A DNA stretch of 64,000 nucleotides, taken from Streptomyces rubellomurinus. GTDB taxonomy: Bacteria; Actinomycetota; Actinomycetes; Streptomycetales; Streptomycetaceae. Position numbers and translations under genes: made by a program. Numbering within the stretch: position 1 is the stretch's first letter; every line of letters begins with the position of its first letter. Below the pieces are notes generated by a model. That model saw only the letters and a list, made by a program, of their open reading frames with translations. It did no database searches and was not told the origin of the DNA. The stretch spans positions 62,001-126,000 of the forward strand of contig NZ_JZKH01000009.1 of NCBI RefSeq assembly GCF_000961885.1, written 5' to 3'. This document shows, in pieces, positions 43,465 through 51,983 of this stretch.

Positions 43465-44050
43465 GCTGGGACTGACGCCGGTTCGGGCCCGAGTTGGGCG
43501 GGCGCGGACCGGCGGGCTCCCCGACGAGGGGTCCCGCCGAGCCCAGGGTGCGGCTCGGCGGGGCCCCTCCGTTCCCGTTTCGCCCCCGCCCGGTCGGGGC
43601 GCGTCGCCGGCGCCGTGGCCAGGCCGACCGGCGAGCCCCGTCGACCCGCTGCCCGTGCTGATCGGCCTGCCAGTCCGGCCCGTCCTGCTGGTGCCGCTCC
43701 TGGGCGGCCAGTACGGCGTCCGCGTGGTCGGCGGCCCACGCGCCGAGCGCGCGGATCGGGCCGAGCAGGGCGGTGCCCGCCTCGGTGAGCGCGTAGTCCA
43801 CCCGGGGCGGGGCCTCGGCGTAACGCCGGTGCTCGACCAAGCCGTTGAACTCCAGCCGGCGCAGCGTCTCGTTGAGCACCTTCGGACTGATCCCGCCGAT
43901 CCGGGCCAGCAGCGCCCGGGGGCGCATCGGCCCGCGCTCGCCGAGGACGTACACCACCACGCTGTCCCACCGGTTGGCGATCACCTCGAAGGCCAGCCGG
44001 GCCCGGCAGTCGGCGGCGAACACGCCGCCGCCCAGATCGTCGCTCTCCAT
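43457..44050 (-). CDS. HxlR-family transcriptional regulator
   Basis: 197 residues. Winged-helix HxlR domain in the first ~110: CRARLAFEVIANRWDSVVVYVL, RFNELxxxI-like RPRALLARIGGISPKVLNETLRRLE, and a wing RRYAEAPPRVDYALTEAG. The following ~80 residues are Arg/Pro/Gly-rich and not part of the family; the gene has read on until a stop overlapping the protease gene, suggesting loss of an earlier stop. Divergent from the NADP-oxidoreductase-like gene, a common regulator/target pairing in this family. Confidence 0.85.
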   Translation of the reverse strand: MESDDLGGGVFAADCRARLAFEVIANRWDSVVVYVLGERGPMRPRALLARIGGISPKVLNETLRRLEFNGLVEHRRYAEAPPRVDYALTEAGTALLGPIRALGAWAADHADAVLAAQERHQQDGPDWQADQHGQRVDGARRSAWPRRRRRAPTGRGRNGNGGAPPSRTLGSAGPLVGEPAGPRPPNSGPNRRQSQPS

Positions 44051-44177
44051 CCCCCCATCCTGCCCGATCCGTTGCGTACCCGGCGGTGTGCAACGGCCGG
44101 ACTAGCGTCCGGGGCACGGCGGTTCGCCCAGCGGTGCGGGTCCGGCGCATACGGCTGACGACGGTGGGGAGTGGGAC

Positions 44178-44858
44178 ATGCGGACGATACGGATCGGCAT
44201 CCTCGGGACGGGTGCCATGGCGGCGGCGCTCGGCGGAGCCTGGGTACGGGCCGGGCACGAGGTCACGGTGGGCGGGCGCGACCCCGAGGCGGCCCGGCGG
44301 CTCGCCGCCCGGATCGGGGCGACGGGCGGCGGCGACCCGGCTGCGGCGGTTCGGTCCGCCGAGGCGGTGCTGGTCGCGGTGCCGGCCGGGGTGGCGGCGG
44401 CGGTGGTCGAGCCGCTGGCGGCCGACCTGGCCGGGCGGGTGCTGCTGGACTGCACCGTGCCGATGGCCCCCGGCCCGGACGGACCGGCCCTGACCACGGC
44501 CGGCGGCGGGGACTCCGTCGCCCGCAGGCTCGCTGCGGCGGCCCCGGCCGCCCGGGTGGTGAAGGCGTTCGGCATCTGCCACGAGAGCATCTGGACGATG
44601 CCGCGACCGGGTTTCGAGGGCGCGCCGCTCGGCGTCCCCTACTGCGGGGACGATCCGGACGCCGCCGCCCTGGTCGCCGGGCTGGTGGACTCGATGGGGT
44701 GCGTGCCCGTGCACTGCGGCGGCCTCGACCGGGCCGCGCTGCTGGAGGCGACGGCGGTCTTCGCGATCGGCGCCTGGTGGGCCGGGGGCGAAGCCCGGCA
44801 CGTCTTCCCCTCGCCCGCCCTCGCGCCGGGGGCGGTGGACGACGACGAGGAGGAGTAG
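44178..44858 (+). CDS. NADP(F420)-dependent oxidoreductase-like protein
   Basis: 226 residues. Rossmann fold IRIGILGTGAMAAALG (GxGxxA) at the N-terminus, followed by TVGGRDPEAARRLA (NADP-type basic residue after strand 2), the pattern of the F420-dependent NADP reductase/pyrroline-carboxylate-reductase group. The C-terminal half includes VKAFGICHESIW. Likely target of the divergent HxlR regulator; substrate unknown. The C-terminus ends in DDDEEE. Confidence 0.85.
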   Translation: MRTIRIGILGTGAMAAALGGAWVRAGHEVTVGGRDPEAARRLAARIGATGGGDPAAAVRSAEAVLVAVPAGVAAAVVEPLAADLAGRVLLDCTVPMAPGPDGPALTTAGGGDSVARRLAAAAPAARVVKAFGICHESIWTMPRPGFEGAPLGVPYCGDDPDAAALVAGLVDSMGCVPVHCGGLDRAALLEATAVFAIGAWWAGGEARHVFPSPALAPGAVDDDEEE

Positions 44859-44892
44859 CGGCCGGGGCCGGGGCGAGGGCGGCGAGCGGATT

Positions 44893-45011
44893 CCGGCTGA
44901 CAGCTGACGGCGAACAGATGACAACTGACAGATAACAGCGAACAGATAACAGATTTCAACATCTGAAAGTTGTTCGCTGTTATCTGTCAGTTGTTTCCTG
45001 TCATTTGTTCG
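44893..45011. repeat. Heptad hairpin element E (longest copy)
   Basis: Seventeen 7-bp units from CCGGCTG at 44893. Bases 44921-44944 pair perfectly with 44971-44994 (24 bp); outside this the right arm has one extra unit, after which pairing resumes with a single mismatch. The centre reads TTTCAACATCTG, the reverse complement of the CAGATGTTGAAA centre of the other copies, and forms its own CAGAT/ATCTG mini-hairpin (44950-44965). It lies between convergent genes and contains the MerR stop codon. Confidence 0.95.
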
Positions 45012-45853
45012 CCGCCCGGTCCGTGCTCGCCCTCCGGCTCGGACTCGCCCTCCGGCCCGTGCTCCCGTCGTTGGCGCAGCAGTTCGTCGTACTCGGCGTG
45101 CACCCGGCGGTCCATGGCGAGGGTGAACTGCGCGTCGGCGACGGTGCGGGCCAACGGCCGGACCCGCAGGATGCGTTCGGTGAGCCGGGCGGCCTCGCCG
45201 GGGGCGAGCGGGGTGTCGGTGGAGAGCGCGCTGAGCAGGTGCTCGCTGACGACCTCGATGAAGATCTCGGCGATCGCGTCCACGTGCTCGCGGGTGCGCC
45301 GGCTGGCGTCGAGCACGGCGGCGAGCGGCACGCCCTCCGCGACGAGTTCGGTGGTGGCGTCCATCAGTCGCCGGCTGACGTGGGTGATCCCGTCGTCGGT
45401 GATGGTGATGTAGCCCTGGGCGATGGATTCGGCCGTGTTCTCCTCGGTGAGCTGGTCCCCGAAGGCGGCTTTGAGCTCGTCCCAGTCGAGCCGCACCGGC
45501 GTCTCGTCCGACCAGGGGGCGACGATCGCGGCCTCCAGCCCGATGAGTTCGGCGACGTCGCGGCCGCTCTCGCCGGCGCCGATGAGTTCGGTGATCCCGC
45601 CGAGGGTGTGGCCGCGGTCGAGCAGTTCGGCGATCATCCGCAGCCGGGCCAGGTGCTCCTCGCCGTACCAGGCGATCCGGCCCTGCTTGCGGGGCGGCTG
45701 GAGCAGTTTGCGTTCGCGGTAGAAGCGCAGGGTGCGGGTGGTGATGCCGGCCGCCTCGGCCAGTTCCTCCACCCGGTATTCGCGCCGGTGTTCGCGTCCG
45801 CCGTTCTTCTCGTCGCCCGCGGCTGCGCTGACCTTGTCCACGGCGTTCAGCAT
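44987..45853 (-). CDS. MerR-family transcriptional regulator
   Basis: 288 residues from ATG 45853. MerR HTH YRVEELAEAAGITTRTLRFY with the wing KQGRIAWYGEEHLARLRMI, followed by a helical dimer region and an alpha-helical C-terminal domain (SRRTREHVDAIAEIF). No metal-binding cysteines, so it probably senses an organic ligand. Divergent from the BVMO operon with an inverted repeat between. The last residues (GEQMTGNN) and the stop come from element E. A longer N-terminus (ATG/GTG to 45949) is possible but reads unconserved sequence. Confidence 0.88.
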   Translation of the reverse strand: MLNAVDKVSAAAGDEKNGGREHRREYRVEELAEAAGITTRTLRFYRERKLLQPPRKQGRIAWYGEEHLARLRMIAELLDRGHTLGGITELIGAGESGRDVAELIGLEAAIVAPWSDETPVRLDWDELKAAFGDQLTEENTAESIAQGYITITDDGITHVSRRLMDATTELVAEGVPLAAVLDASRRTREHVDAIAEIFIEVVSEHLLSALSTDTPLAPGEAARLTERILRVRPLARTVADAQFTLAMDRRVHAEYDELLRQRREHGPEGESEPEGEHGPGGEQMTGNN

Positions 45854-45968
45854 AGGTGCGCGCGGTCGCGGCTTCGGCGGCTTGGAGAATGGGCTGTCGA
45901 ACGCGCGCCGGATCCGCACTGCCGTGCTTCTTCCATCCGGTGTCAACAAGGGCTACCCTGCCAACCGT

Positions 45969-45984
45969 GCCAGTGTTTACTGGC
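45969..45984. promoter_or_regulatory. Inverted repeat, candidate MerR operator
   Basis: GCCAGTGTTTACTGGC: 6-bp arms GCCAGT/ACTGGC around four bases, between the MerR gene and the divergent monooxygenase gene (76 bp before its ATG). Confidence 0.55.
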
Positions 45985-46059
45985 GCGATTGGCGGGGTCC
46001 GGTTCCGGGGCAGGCCCGGGAGCGCGCGATCACCGCCCCCACCCTCAGGAGGAGGCCGC

Positions 46060-47742
46060 ATGGCATTCAGCAGCAAGCGCCCCGGCTCCGGTGCGCCCGG
46101 CGCGCCCGCTCCCCGCGCGGCCGCTCCCGACGCCTCCGCTCCCGGCGCCCCTGCTGCGGGCGCGCCGGAGCAGGCCGTCCCGCACGTCCGGGTGGCGGTG
46201 ATCGGATCCGGCTTCGGCGGCCTCGCCGCCGCCGTCCGCCTGCGGCGCGCCGGGATCACCGACTTCGTCGTCCTGGAGCGGGCCGACTCGGTCGGCGGCA
46301 CCTGGCGCGACAACAGCTACCCCGGCTGCGCCTGCGACGTGCCCTCGCACCTCTACTCCTACTCCTTCGCGCCGAACCCCGAGTGGCCGCGCAGCTTCTC
46401 CGGCCAGCCGGACATCCGTGCCTACTTGGAGAAGGTCGCCACCGTCTTCCGCCTGCGCCCGCACCTGCGCTTCAACACCGAGGTGCTGGAGGCCCGTTGG
46501 GACAACGAGCGGACCCACTGGCGGATCGCCACCTCGGCCGGCCGGTGGACGGCCGACGCCGTGGTGTCCGCCGCCGGCCCGCTCGCCGACCCGCAGATCC
46601 CCGACCTCCCCGGGCTCGACGCCTTCCCCGGCAAGGTGTTCCACTCCTCCCGCTGGGACCACGACTACGACCTGACCGGCAAGCGCGTCGCGATGGTCGG
46701 CACCGGCGCGTCCGCCGCCCAGATCATTCCGTCGATCCAGCCGCAGGTCGGCGAACTGACGGTCTTCCAGCGCACCCCCGCCTGGGTCCTGCCACGCCGG
46801 GACCGCGAGATCACCAAGCTGGAGAAGTGGCTGCACACCCGGGTGCCCGCCACCACCTCCGTCCGCCGCGGCGCCCTCTTCGCGCTCCGCGAGCTCCAGG
46901 TCGACGCCTTCGTGCGCCGCCCCGGCCTGCTGCGCGTCGTCCAGCAGCTCGCCCAGCGCCACCTCGCCCAGGCGGTCGCCGACCCGGCGCTGCGCGCCAA
47001 ACTCACCCCGGACTACCGGATCGGCTGCAAGCGCATCCTGCTGAGCAACACCTACTACCCGGCGCTCGCCGCACCCAACACCGAGGTCGTCGCGTCCGGC
47101 CTGGGCGAGGTGCGCGGCTCGACCCTGGTCGCCTCGGACGGGACCGAGCGCGAGGTGGACGCCATCGTCTTCGGCACCGGCTTCCATGTCACCGACATGC
47201 CCATCAGCTCCAAGGTGTTCGGCGTCGACGGGACGAGCCTCGCCGAGGAGTGGAAGGACGGCATGGAGGCGCTGCGCGGCTCGACGGTGCGCGGCTTCCC
47301 GAACCTGTTCTTCGTCATCGGCCCCAACACCGGCCTCGGCAACAGCTCGATGATCCTCATGATCGAGTCCCAAGTGAACTACCTGATAGACGCGTTGACC
47401 ACGCTCGACGCGGTCGGCGCGGCCGCCATGCAGCCCACGGCGCGCGCCCAGCGGCGGTGGAACCTCGAACTGCAGCACCGGATGGACCGCACGGTGTGGA
47501 CCACCGGCGGCTGCCGTAGCTGGTACCTGGACCCGAACGGCAAGAACACCGTGCTGTGGCCCGGCTCCACCACCTCCTTCCGCCGCGCCACCCGCAAGGT
47601 CGACCTCGGCGAGTACGAACTGACGATGCGGCCCGTGCCGGCTCCCGCGTCCGCAGCGGCCTCGTCCGCGGCCTCGGTCGCCGAGTCCGCCGCCGCGGCC
47701 GCCCCCTCGTCCGCCGCGTCCGTCGAGGAGGTGTCCGCGTGA
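46060..47742 (+). CDS. Baeyer-Villiger-type flavin monooxygenase
   Basis: 560 residues. Two Rossmann motifs (VAVIGSGFGGLAAAV for FAD, VAMVGTGASAAQI for NADPH) and the full BVMO fingerprint FPGKVFHSSRWD (FxGxxxHxxxW(D/P)). GTGFHVTDM and NTGLGNSSM are further class B monooxygenase features. Expected to insert oxygen into a ketone using NADPH and O2. AGGAGGAGG precedes ATG 46060. A ~30-residue Ala/Pro leader and an Ala/Ser-rich tail flank the fold. First gene of a three-gene overlapping operon. Confidence 0.92.
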   Translation: MAFSSKRPGSGAPGAPAPRAAAPDASAPGAPAAGAPEQAVPHVRVAVIGSGFGGLAAAVRLRRAGITDFVVLERADSVGGTWRDNSYPGCACDVPSHLYSYSFAPNPEWPRSFSGQPDIRAYLEKVATVFRLRPHLRFNTEVLEARWDNERTHWRIATSAGRWTADAVVSAAGPLADPQIPDLPGLDAFPGKVFHSSRWDHDYDLTGKRVAMVGTGASAAQIIPSIQPQVGELTVFQRTPAWVLPRRDREITKLEKWLHTRVPATTSVRRGALFALRELQVDAFVRRPGLLRVVQQLAQRHLAQAVADPALRAKLTPDYRIGCKRILLSNTYYPALAAPNTEVVASGLGEVRGSTLVASDGTEREVDAIVFGTGFHVTDMPISSKVFGVDGTSLAEEWKDGMEALRGSTVRGFPNLFFVIGPNTGLGNSSMILMIESQVNYLIDALTTLDAVGAAAMQPTARAQRRWNLELQHRMDRTVWTTGGCRSWYLDPNGKNTVLWPGSTTSFRRATRKVDLGEYELTMRPVPAPASAAASSAASVAESAAAAAPSSAASVEEVSA

Positions 47743-48764
47743 GCGCCGCCCGGCTGCCCGCCGACTACGAACCACCCGTTCCCATCGAGGAGTTGAGTGT
47801 CCGCTCGGCGGACGGGATCCGGCTGCACGTCGAGGTCCACGGCCGGCCCGGCGCGCCCACCGTGGTGCTGGCGCACGGCTGGACCTGCTCGACCGCCTTC
47901 TGGGCGCCGGTGATCCGCCGACTCGCCGACAGCTACCGGGTGGTGGCCTACGACCAGCGCGGCCACGGGCGCAGCGAGGTCCCGCCGAGCCGGGCCCGGT
48001 ACTCCACCCGGGCGCTCGTCGACGACCTGGCCGCCGTGCTCGCCGCGACCGTTCCGGCGGGAAAGCGGGCCCTCCTCGCGGGCCACAGCATGGGCGGGAT
48101 GACCATCATGGCCGCCGGCGGCCGCGCCGAGGTCGCCGAGCGCACCGCCGCCGCCGTCCTGGTCTCCACCGGGGCAGGGGAGTTGGTGGCCGAACTCACC
48201 GTCCTGCCCCAGGCCGTACGCCCCGCGGGCCTGCGCCGTTTCCTGCACCGGCGGATGCTGCACGCCCGGCTGCCGCTCGGGCCGGTCACGCCGGTGAGCC
48301 GGGCCGTGCTCAAGTACACGACCATGGGGCCGGGTTCGCCGGCCGGCCAGGTCGAGGCGACGGCCCGGATCGTGCATGCCTGCCCGGCGGCCGTCCGGGC
48401 CAACTGGGCGAGGGTGCTGGACCGCCTGGACGTCCACGCTCCGCTCGCCCGGCTCGCCGCGCCGACCGCGGTCGTCGTCGGCACCGCGGACCGGCTCACC
48501 CCGCAGCCGCACGCCCACCGCATCGTCGCCGAACTGGCCGACCCGCAGGGGCTGTTGCTGCTGCCCGGGGTCGGTCACATGGCGCCGCTGGAACGGCCGG
48601 CGGAGGTCGCCGCCGAGATCCACCGGATGGCGCTCGCGCACCTGCCGGCGGCCGGCCCCACCGCCGCCGACCCCGCCGACCCCGCCGACCCCGCGGGCCC
48701 CGCGGGCCCCGCCACCGCCGTTCCCGTCTCCGTCCCCGAGGTCGAGAGGACCGCCGCCGCATGA
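47739..48764 (+). CDS. Alpha/beta hydrolase (esterase of the BVMO operon)
   Basis: 341 residues. HGW oxyanion motif LAHGWTCSTAF, strand VVAYDQRGHGRSE, nucleophile GHSMGGM, and catalytic His in GVGHMAPLERP. Placed to hydrolyse the ester or lactone made by the BVMO. GTG start overlaps the BVMO stop (GTGA). The C-terminal tail ADPADPADPAGPAGP is encoded by a GACCCCGCC microsatellite. Confidence 0.9.
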   Translation: MSAARLPADYEPPVPIEELSVRSADGIRLHVEVHGRPGAPTVVLAHGWTCSTAFWAPVIRRLADSYRVVAYDQRGHGRSEVPPSRARYSTRALVDDLAAVLAATVPAGKRALLAGHSMGGMTIMAAGGRAEVAERTAAAVLVSTGAGELVAELTVLPQAVRPAGLRRFLHRRMLHARLPLGPVTPVSRAVLKYTTMGPGSPAGQVEATARIVHACPAAVRANWARVLDRLDVHAPLARLAAPTAVVVGTADRLTPQPHAHRIVAELADPQGLLLLPGVGHMAPLERPAEVAAEIHRMALAHLPAAGPTAADPADPADPAGPAGPATAVPVSVPEVERTAAA

Positions 48765-49678
48765 ACGCCATCCCGCCGCTGTCCGAGCAGGTCGTCGTCG
48801 TCACCGGGGCCGCTCGGGGCGTGGGTGCCTCGCTCGCCCGGAAGCTGGCCCGGCGCGGGGCCAGGGTCGCGCTGCTCGGCCTGGAGCCGGAGGAGCTGAA
48901 GGACGTCGCGACGCAGTGCGGCCCGTCCGCCACCAGCTGGGAGGCGGACGTCACCGACCTCGACGCGCTGAGCGACGTCGCCCGGCGGATCAAGGAGCAC
49001 TACGGGCGGATCGACGCCGTCGTCGCCAACGCCGGGATCGCCATCGGCGGGCCGCTGGCCGACAGCGACCACCGGGCGTTCAGCCGGGTGATCGAGGTCA
49101 ACCTGCTGGGCAGTGTCGCCACCGCGCGGGCCTTCCTGCCGGCGCTCGCCGAGAGCCGCGGCTACCTGCTGCAGATCGCCTCGCTCGCGGCGCTCACGCC
49201 GGCCCCGCTCATGAGCGCGTACTGCGCGAGCAAGTCCGGGGTGGAGGCCTTCGCCCACTCGATCCGCGCCGAGGTCGCCCACCAGGGCGTCAAGGTCGGT
49301 GTCGGATACCTGAGTTGGACCGACACGGACATGGTGCGCGGCGCCGACCAGGACGCGGTGCTGAAGCAGATGCGCAGCCGGCTGCCGTGGCCGGCGAACA
49401 AGACGTACCCGCTGGAGCCCGCGGTGGACCGGATCGTCGCCGGGATCGCCCGCCGCTCCGCGCACGTCTACGCCCAGGCCTGGCTGCGCGGCATGCAGCC
49501 GGTCCGGTGGATGCTGCCGAGCCTGATCGCGCTGGTGGGCTCCCGCGACGTCGCCAGGCTCGCGCCGCAGCTCGCCGCGACCGCCGCCTCACGGCTGCGC
49601 GCGGTCGGCGCGGGCGGCGCCGCGGACACGGCCGCGGACACCGCCGCGCGCGGCGGCCGGAGCGGCCCGGCGCGCTGA
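48761..49678 (+). CDS. Short-chain dehydrogenase/reductase (BVMO operon)
   Basis: 305 residues. NAD(P) motif TGAARGVGASLA, NAGIAIGG, catalytic YCASK with upstream Ser in IASLAAL. Supplies or recycles carbonyl/alcohol around the BVMO reaction. ATGA overlap with the hydrolase. The three-gene set (FMO/BVMO, hydrolase, SDR) recalls the start of the mycobacterial mymA operon (Rv3083-Rv3085). Tail is Gly/Ala/Arg-rich. Confidence 0.9.
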   Translation: MNAIPPLSEQVVVVTGAARGVGASLARKLARRGARVALLGLEPEELKDVATQCGPSATSWEADVTDLDALSDVARRIKEHYGRIDAVVANAGIAIGGPLADSDHRAFSRVIEVNLLGSVATARAFLPALAESRGYLLQIASLAALTPAPLMSAYCASKSGVEAFAHSIRAEVAHQGVKVGVGYLSWTDTDMVRGADQDAVLKQMRSRLPWPANKTYPLEPAVDRIVAGIARRSAHVYAQAWLRGMQPVRWMLPSLIALVGSRDVARLAPQLAATAASRLRAVGAGGAADTAADTAARGGRSGPAR

Positions 49679-49728
49679 CGTACGGCGGTGCGGCGCTCGT
49701 AGCCGCGCGCGGCCGCGTCTGCCGGGTG

Positions 49729-50598
49729 TCAGACGGCTTCGTCGGCCGGGGTCAGGGCTGGCGGCCAGTCCGCGGGGATCTCGTCGGTGATCGGGGCGTA
49801 GAGGCGCCGGGTGACGGTGAACGTGCCGCTGGTGGGGATGGGGAGCCAGTTGGCGGTCTGCAGGTCGGCGTCGGCGGGCGGTTCGGCCTGGACGTAGAGG
49901 GTGGTGGCGCCGTCCGGGCCGGCCAGCGGCTCGGCGAAGTGGCCGACGGCCGTAGATGTCGTCGGCGTTGGCGACGAGGAAGCTGTCGGAGTCGTCCGCG
50001 GTCAGCGATCAGAAGGCTGCCACGGGCGGCAGTTGGCCCTCGGGGAAGGTGAGGGTGTAGGCGATCGGCGCGCCGGTGTCGTCGCTGGCCGAGGCGCTCG
50101 CCGTGGGGTAGAGGGCGTCCTTGGGGAGTTGGCGCCGAGCCCGATCGTGGCGACGTAGGCGCGCTGCAGGTAGTCGGTGCCGTAGGTGCCGATGCCGGTG
50201 GTGAAGAACGTCCAGCCGTTGACGGGCGTGGGGCCCCGGTGGTGCTTGATGAGCTCCAGGCCTTCGGCCTTGGCGAGGCCCAGGACCTCGGGGTCGGGCA
50301 GCCGGTCCTGGTCGTGGGGGTGGACGCCCAGCTCGGCGAGGAGGGCGGACGTCCGGTCGTCCGGCGGGTTGAGCGGCGTGCGGTTCAGCAGGGCGGCGAG
50401 CTCGTCGAAGAACTCGGGCCCACTGAACCGGGTGATCACCTCGGAGGGCGGGTTGGTGCTCAGGTCCGGGTCGTAGGTGCCGTTCGGGGGCACGGAGCTG
50501 CCGCTGTCCTTGCCGGTGCCGGGAGTTGGAGCAGCGACGCTAATGTCCGGCGCCGGGCGGCCGCAGCGACAGAACCAGCCGATGTGAAGGCGTTTCAC
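49729..50598 (-). pseudogene. DUF1254/DUF1214-family pseudogene
   Basis: Fragments of a DUF1254 protein are recognisable: VPPNGTYDPDL, EFFDELAALLNRTPLNPPDD, IKHHRGPTPVNGWTFFTTGI, and GTYGTDYLQRAYVATIGLG. After GLGAN a one-base loss near 50128 shifts the frame (reads on as KDALYP in the other frame). A TGA at 50010-50012 replaces the usual Trp of VAAFWSLT. A second frameshift near 49945 is followed by GHFAEPLAGPDG, LYVQAEPP, NWLPIP and RRLYAP, then TGA at 49729-49731. The N-terminal half of the family is missing. Inactive. Confidence 0.85.
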
Positions 50599-50706
50599 AA
50601 TCGGAACCTTTGATTCCTCTCGCCCGGCCCGTCACGGCGGTCACATCCCCGCGCCGGACCGGGACCACCCGTCGTGGCGCGGCCCGATCCCTCATGAAGG
50701 ACGCTC

Positions 50707-51886
50707 ATGTCCCGTTCCACCCTGGCCGCGACGCCGGCCCGCCGTACTGCGGCGCTGCTCACCACGGCGACCACCGCGTTAGGCCTGCTGGCCCTGGCGA
50801 GCCCCGCCCGCGCCGACTCCATCGTGCGGATCGCCGGCCCGGCCGGGCCCGTGCCGGCGAACACCGCCTACACCGTCACCCTCGACGTCCCCAACACCGG
50901 CTCCCAGGAGCGCGCCAACGCCACCATGGTCAACGTCGCGCTGTCCGGCGCCGCCGACGCCCGCAACGGCCGCAACGAGCCGGTGGGGAGCGCCGGCCTC
51001 GCCACACAGGTCTAGGCCCCCGCACCGGTGGTGACCGGGCTGACGCCCGACCACGGCCCGCTGGCCGGCGGCGCCACCGTGACCCTCACCGGCACCCACC
51101 TGACGGGGGCGACCGCGGTGGCCTTCGGCTCCGTGCCGGCCACCGGGTTCACGGTCGACAGCGACACCCGGATCACCGCCACCGCCCCCGCCGCGAACGC
51201 CGCCGGGAAGGTCGACGTCACCGTCACCACCCCGGCCGGGGCCGCCACCGCCGGTCCGTACACCTACCAGGACCCGGCGGCGACCGGCTCCTACGTCTTC
51301 TCCACGACGGCCGACCCCAAGCCGGGCTCGTCGGTGGCGACGGGCACCAAGGTGGCCTACAGCGTGACCGTCGCCCAGAAGGGCGCGGACGAGGCCAAGG
51401 GCGCCACCGTGACCGACGACCTGTTGAAGGTGCTGGACGACGCCGCCTACAAACGGCGACGTCCAGGCCGCCTCCGGCACCGCCGCGGTCTAGGACGGGA
51501 AGCTGACCTGGACCGGCGACCTGCCGGTCGGCGGCAGCGCGACGGTCACGTTCTCCGTGACCGTCGACGGCAACGGCGACCGCCAACTGCACAGTGCTGT
51601 CGCCACGTTGGACGGCAAGCGCGTCACCTGCGACAGCGGCAGGGGCTGCATGACCGACCACACGGTCGCGGCCGGGAGCACGCCGTCGCCGACGCCGACG
51701 CCCACCGCCGGCGGCCAGACGCCCGGCACCCCCGGCCCGTCGACCTCGGCGGGCGCGTCGGCCCCCGCCACCTCGTGGGCGTCGCCCGACGCGCAGGCCC
51801 CGGCGGCTGCGGCACCCCCGCAGGCGCCGGGCGCCCTCGCCAGCACTGGCACCACCGTGGGCACCGCGGCGGCGGCGGACAACTGA
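50707..51886 (+). pseudogene. Secreted IPT/TIG-DUF11-type cell-surface protein, broken
   Basis: Signal peptide (MSRSTLAATPARR, then a hydrophobic stretch ending SPARADS) and DUF11-like sequence to a TAG at 51013-51015; the same frame continues with an IPT/TIG domain (VVTGLTPDHGPLAGGATVTL). A frameshift near 51452 and a second TAG at 51491-51493 follow, then TWTGDLPVGGSATVTFSVTV. Both TAGs occur after Val where Tyr (TAC) would fit. It ends in a Pro/Thr/Ala-rich region and LASTG, an LAxTG sortase-type motif, but the membrane anchor is missing; the gene stops at the border of element F. Confidence 0.8.
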
Positions 51887-51983
51887 CAGCGAACAGCGAA
51901 CAGCTGACAGATGTCAGCGAACAGATAACAGATAACAGATGTTGAAAGTTGTCATCTGTTATCTGTCGCCTGTGATCTGTTCG
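51879..51983. repeat. Heptad hairpin element F
   Basis: Fifteen 7-bp units (105 bp exactly): ACAACTG, ACAGCGA twice, ACAGCTG, ACAGATG, TCAGCGA, ACAGATA twice, ACAGATG, centre TTGAAAG, then TTGTCAT, CTGTTAT, CTGTCGC, CTGTGAT, CTGTTCG. Bases 51922-51937 pair with 51950-51965 with one mismatch; the 12-nt loop equals that of element A. Lies between convergent genes; the MocR stop (51959-51961) is in the right arm and the left end overlaps the pseudogene's stop. Confidence 0.95.

Noticed and set aside
51557..51886. Independent small secreted gene in the pseudogene's 3' part
   Set aside because: No ribosome binding site or signal peptide; it is the tail of the broken surface protein.
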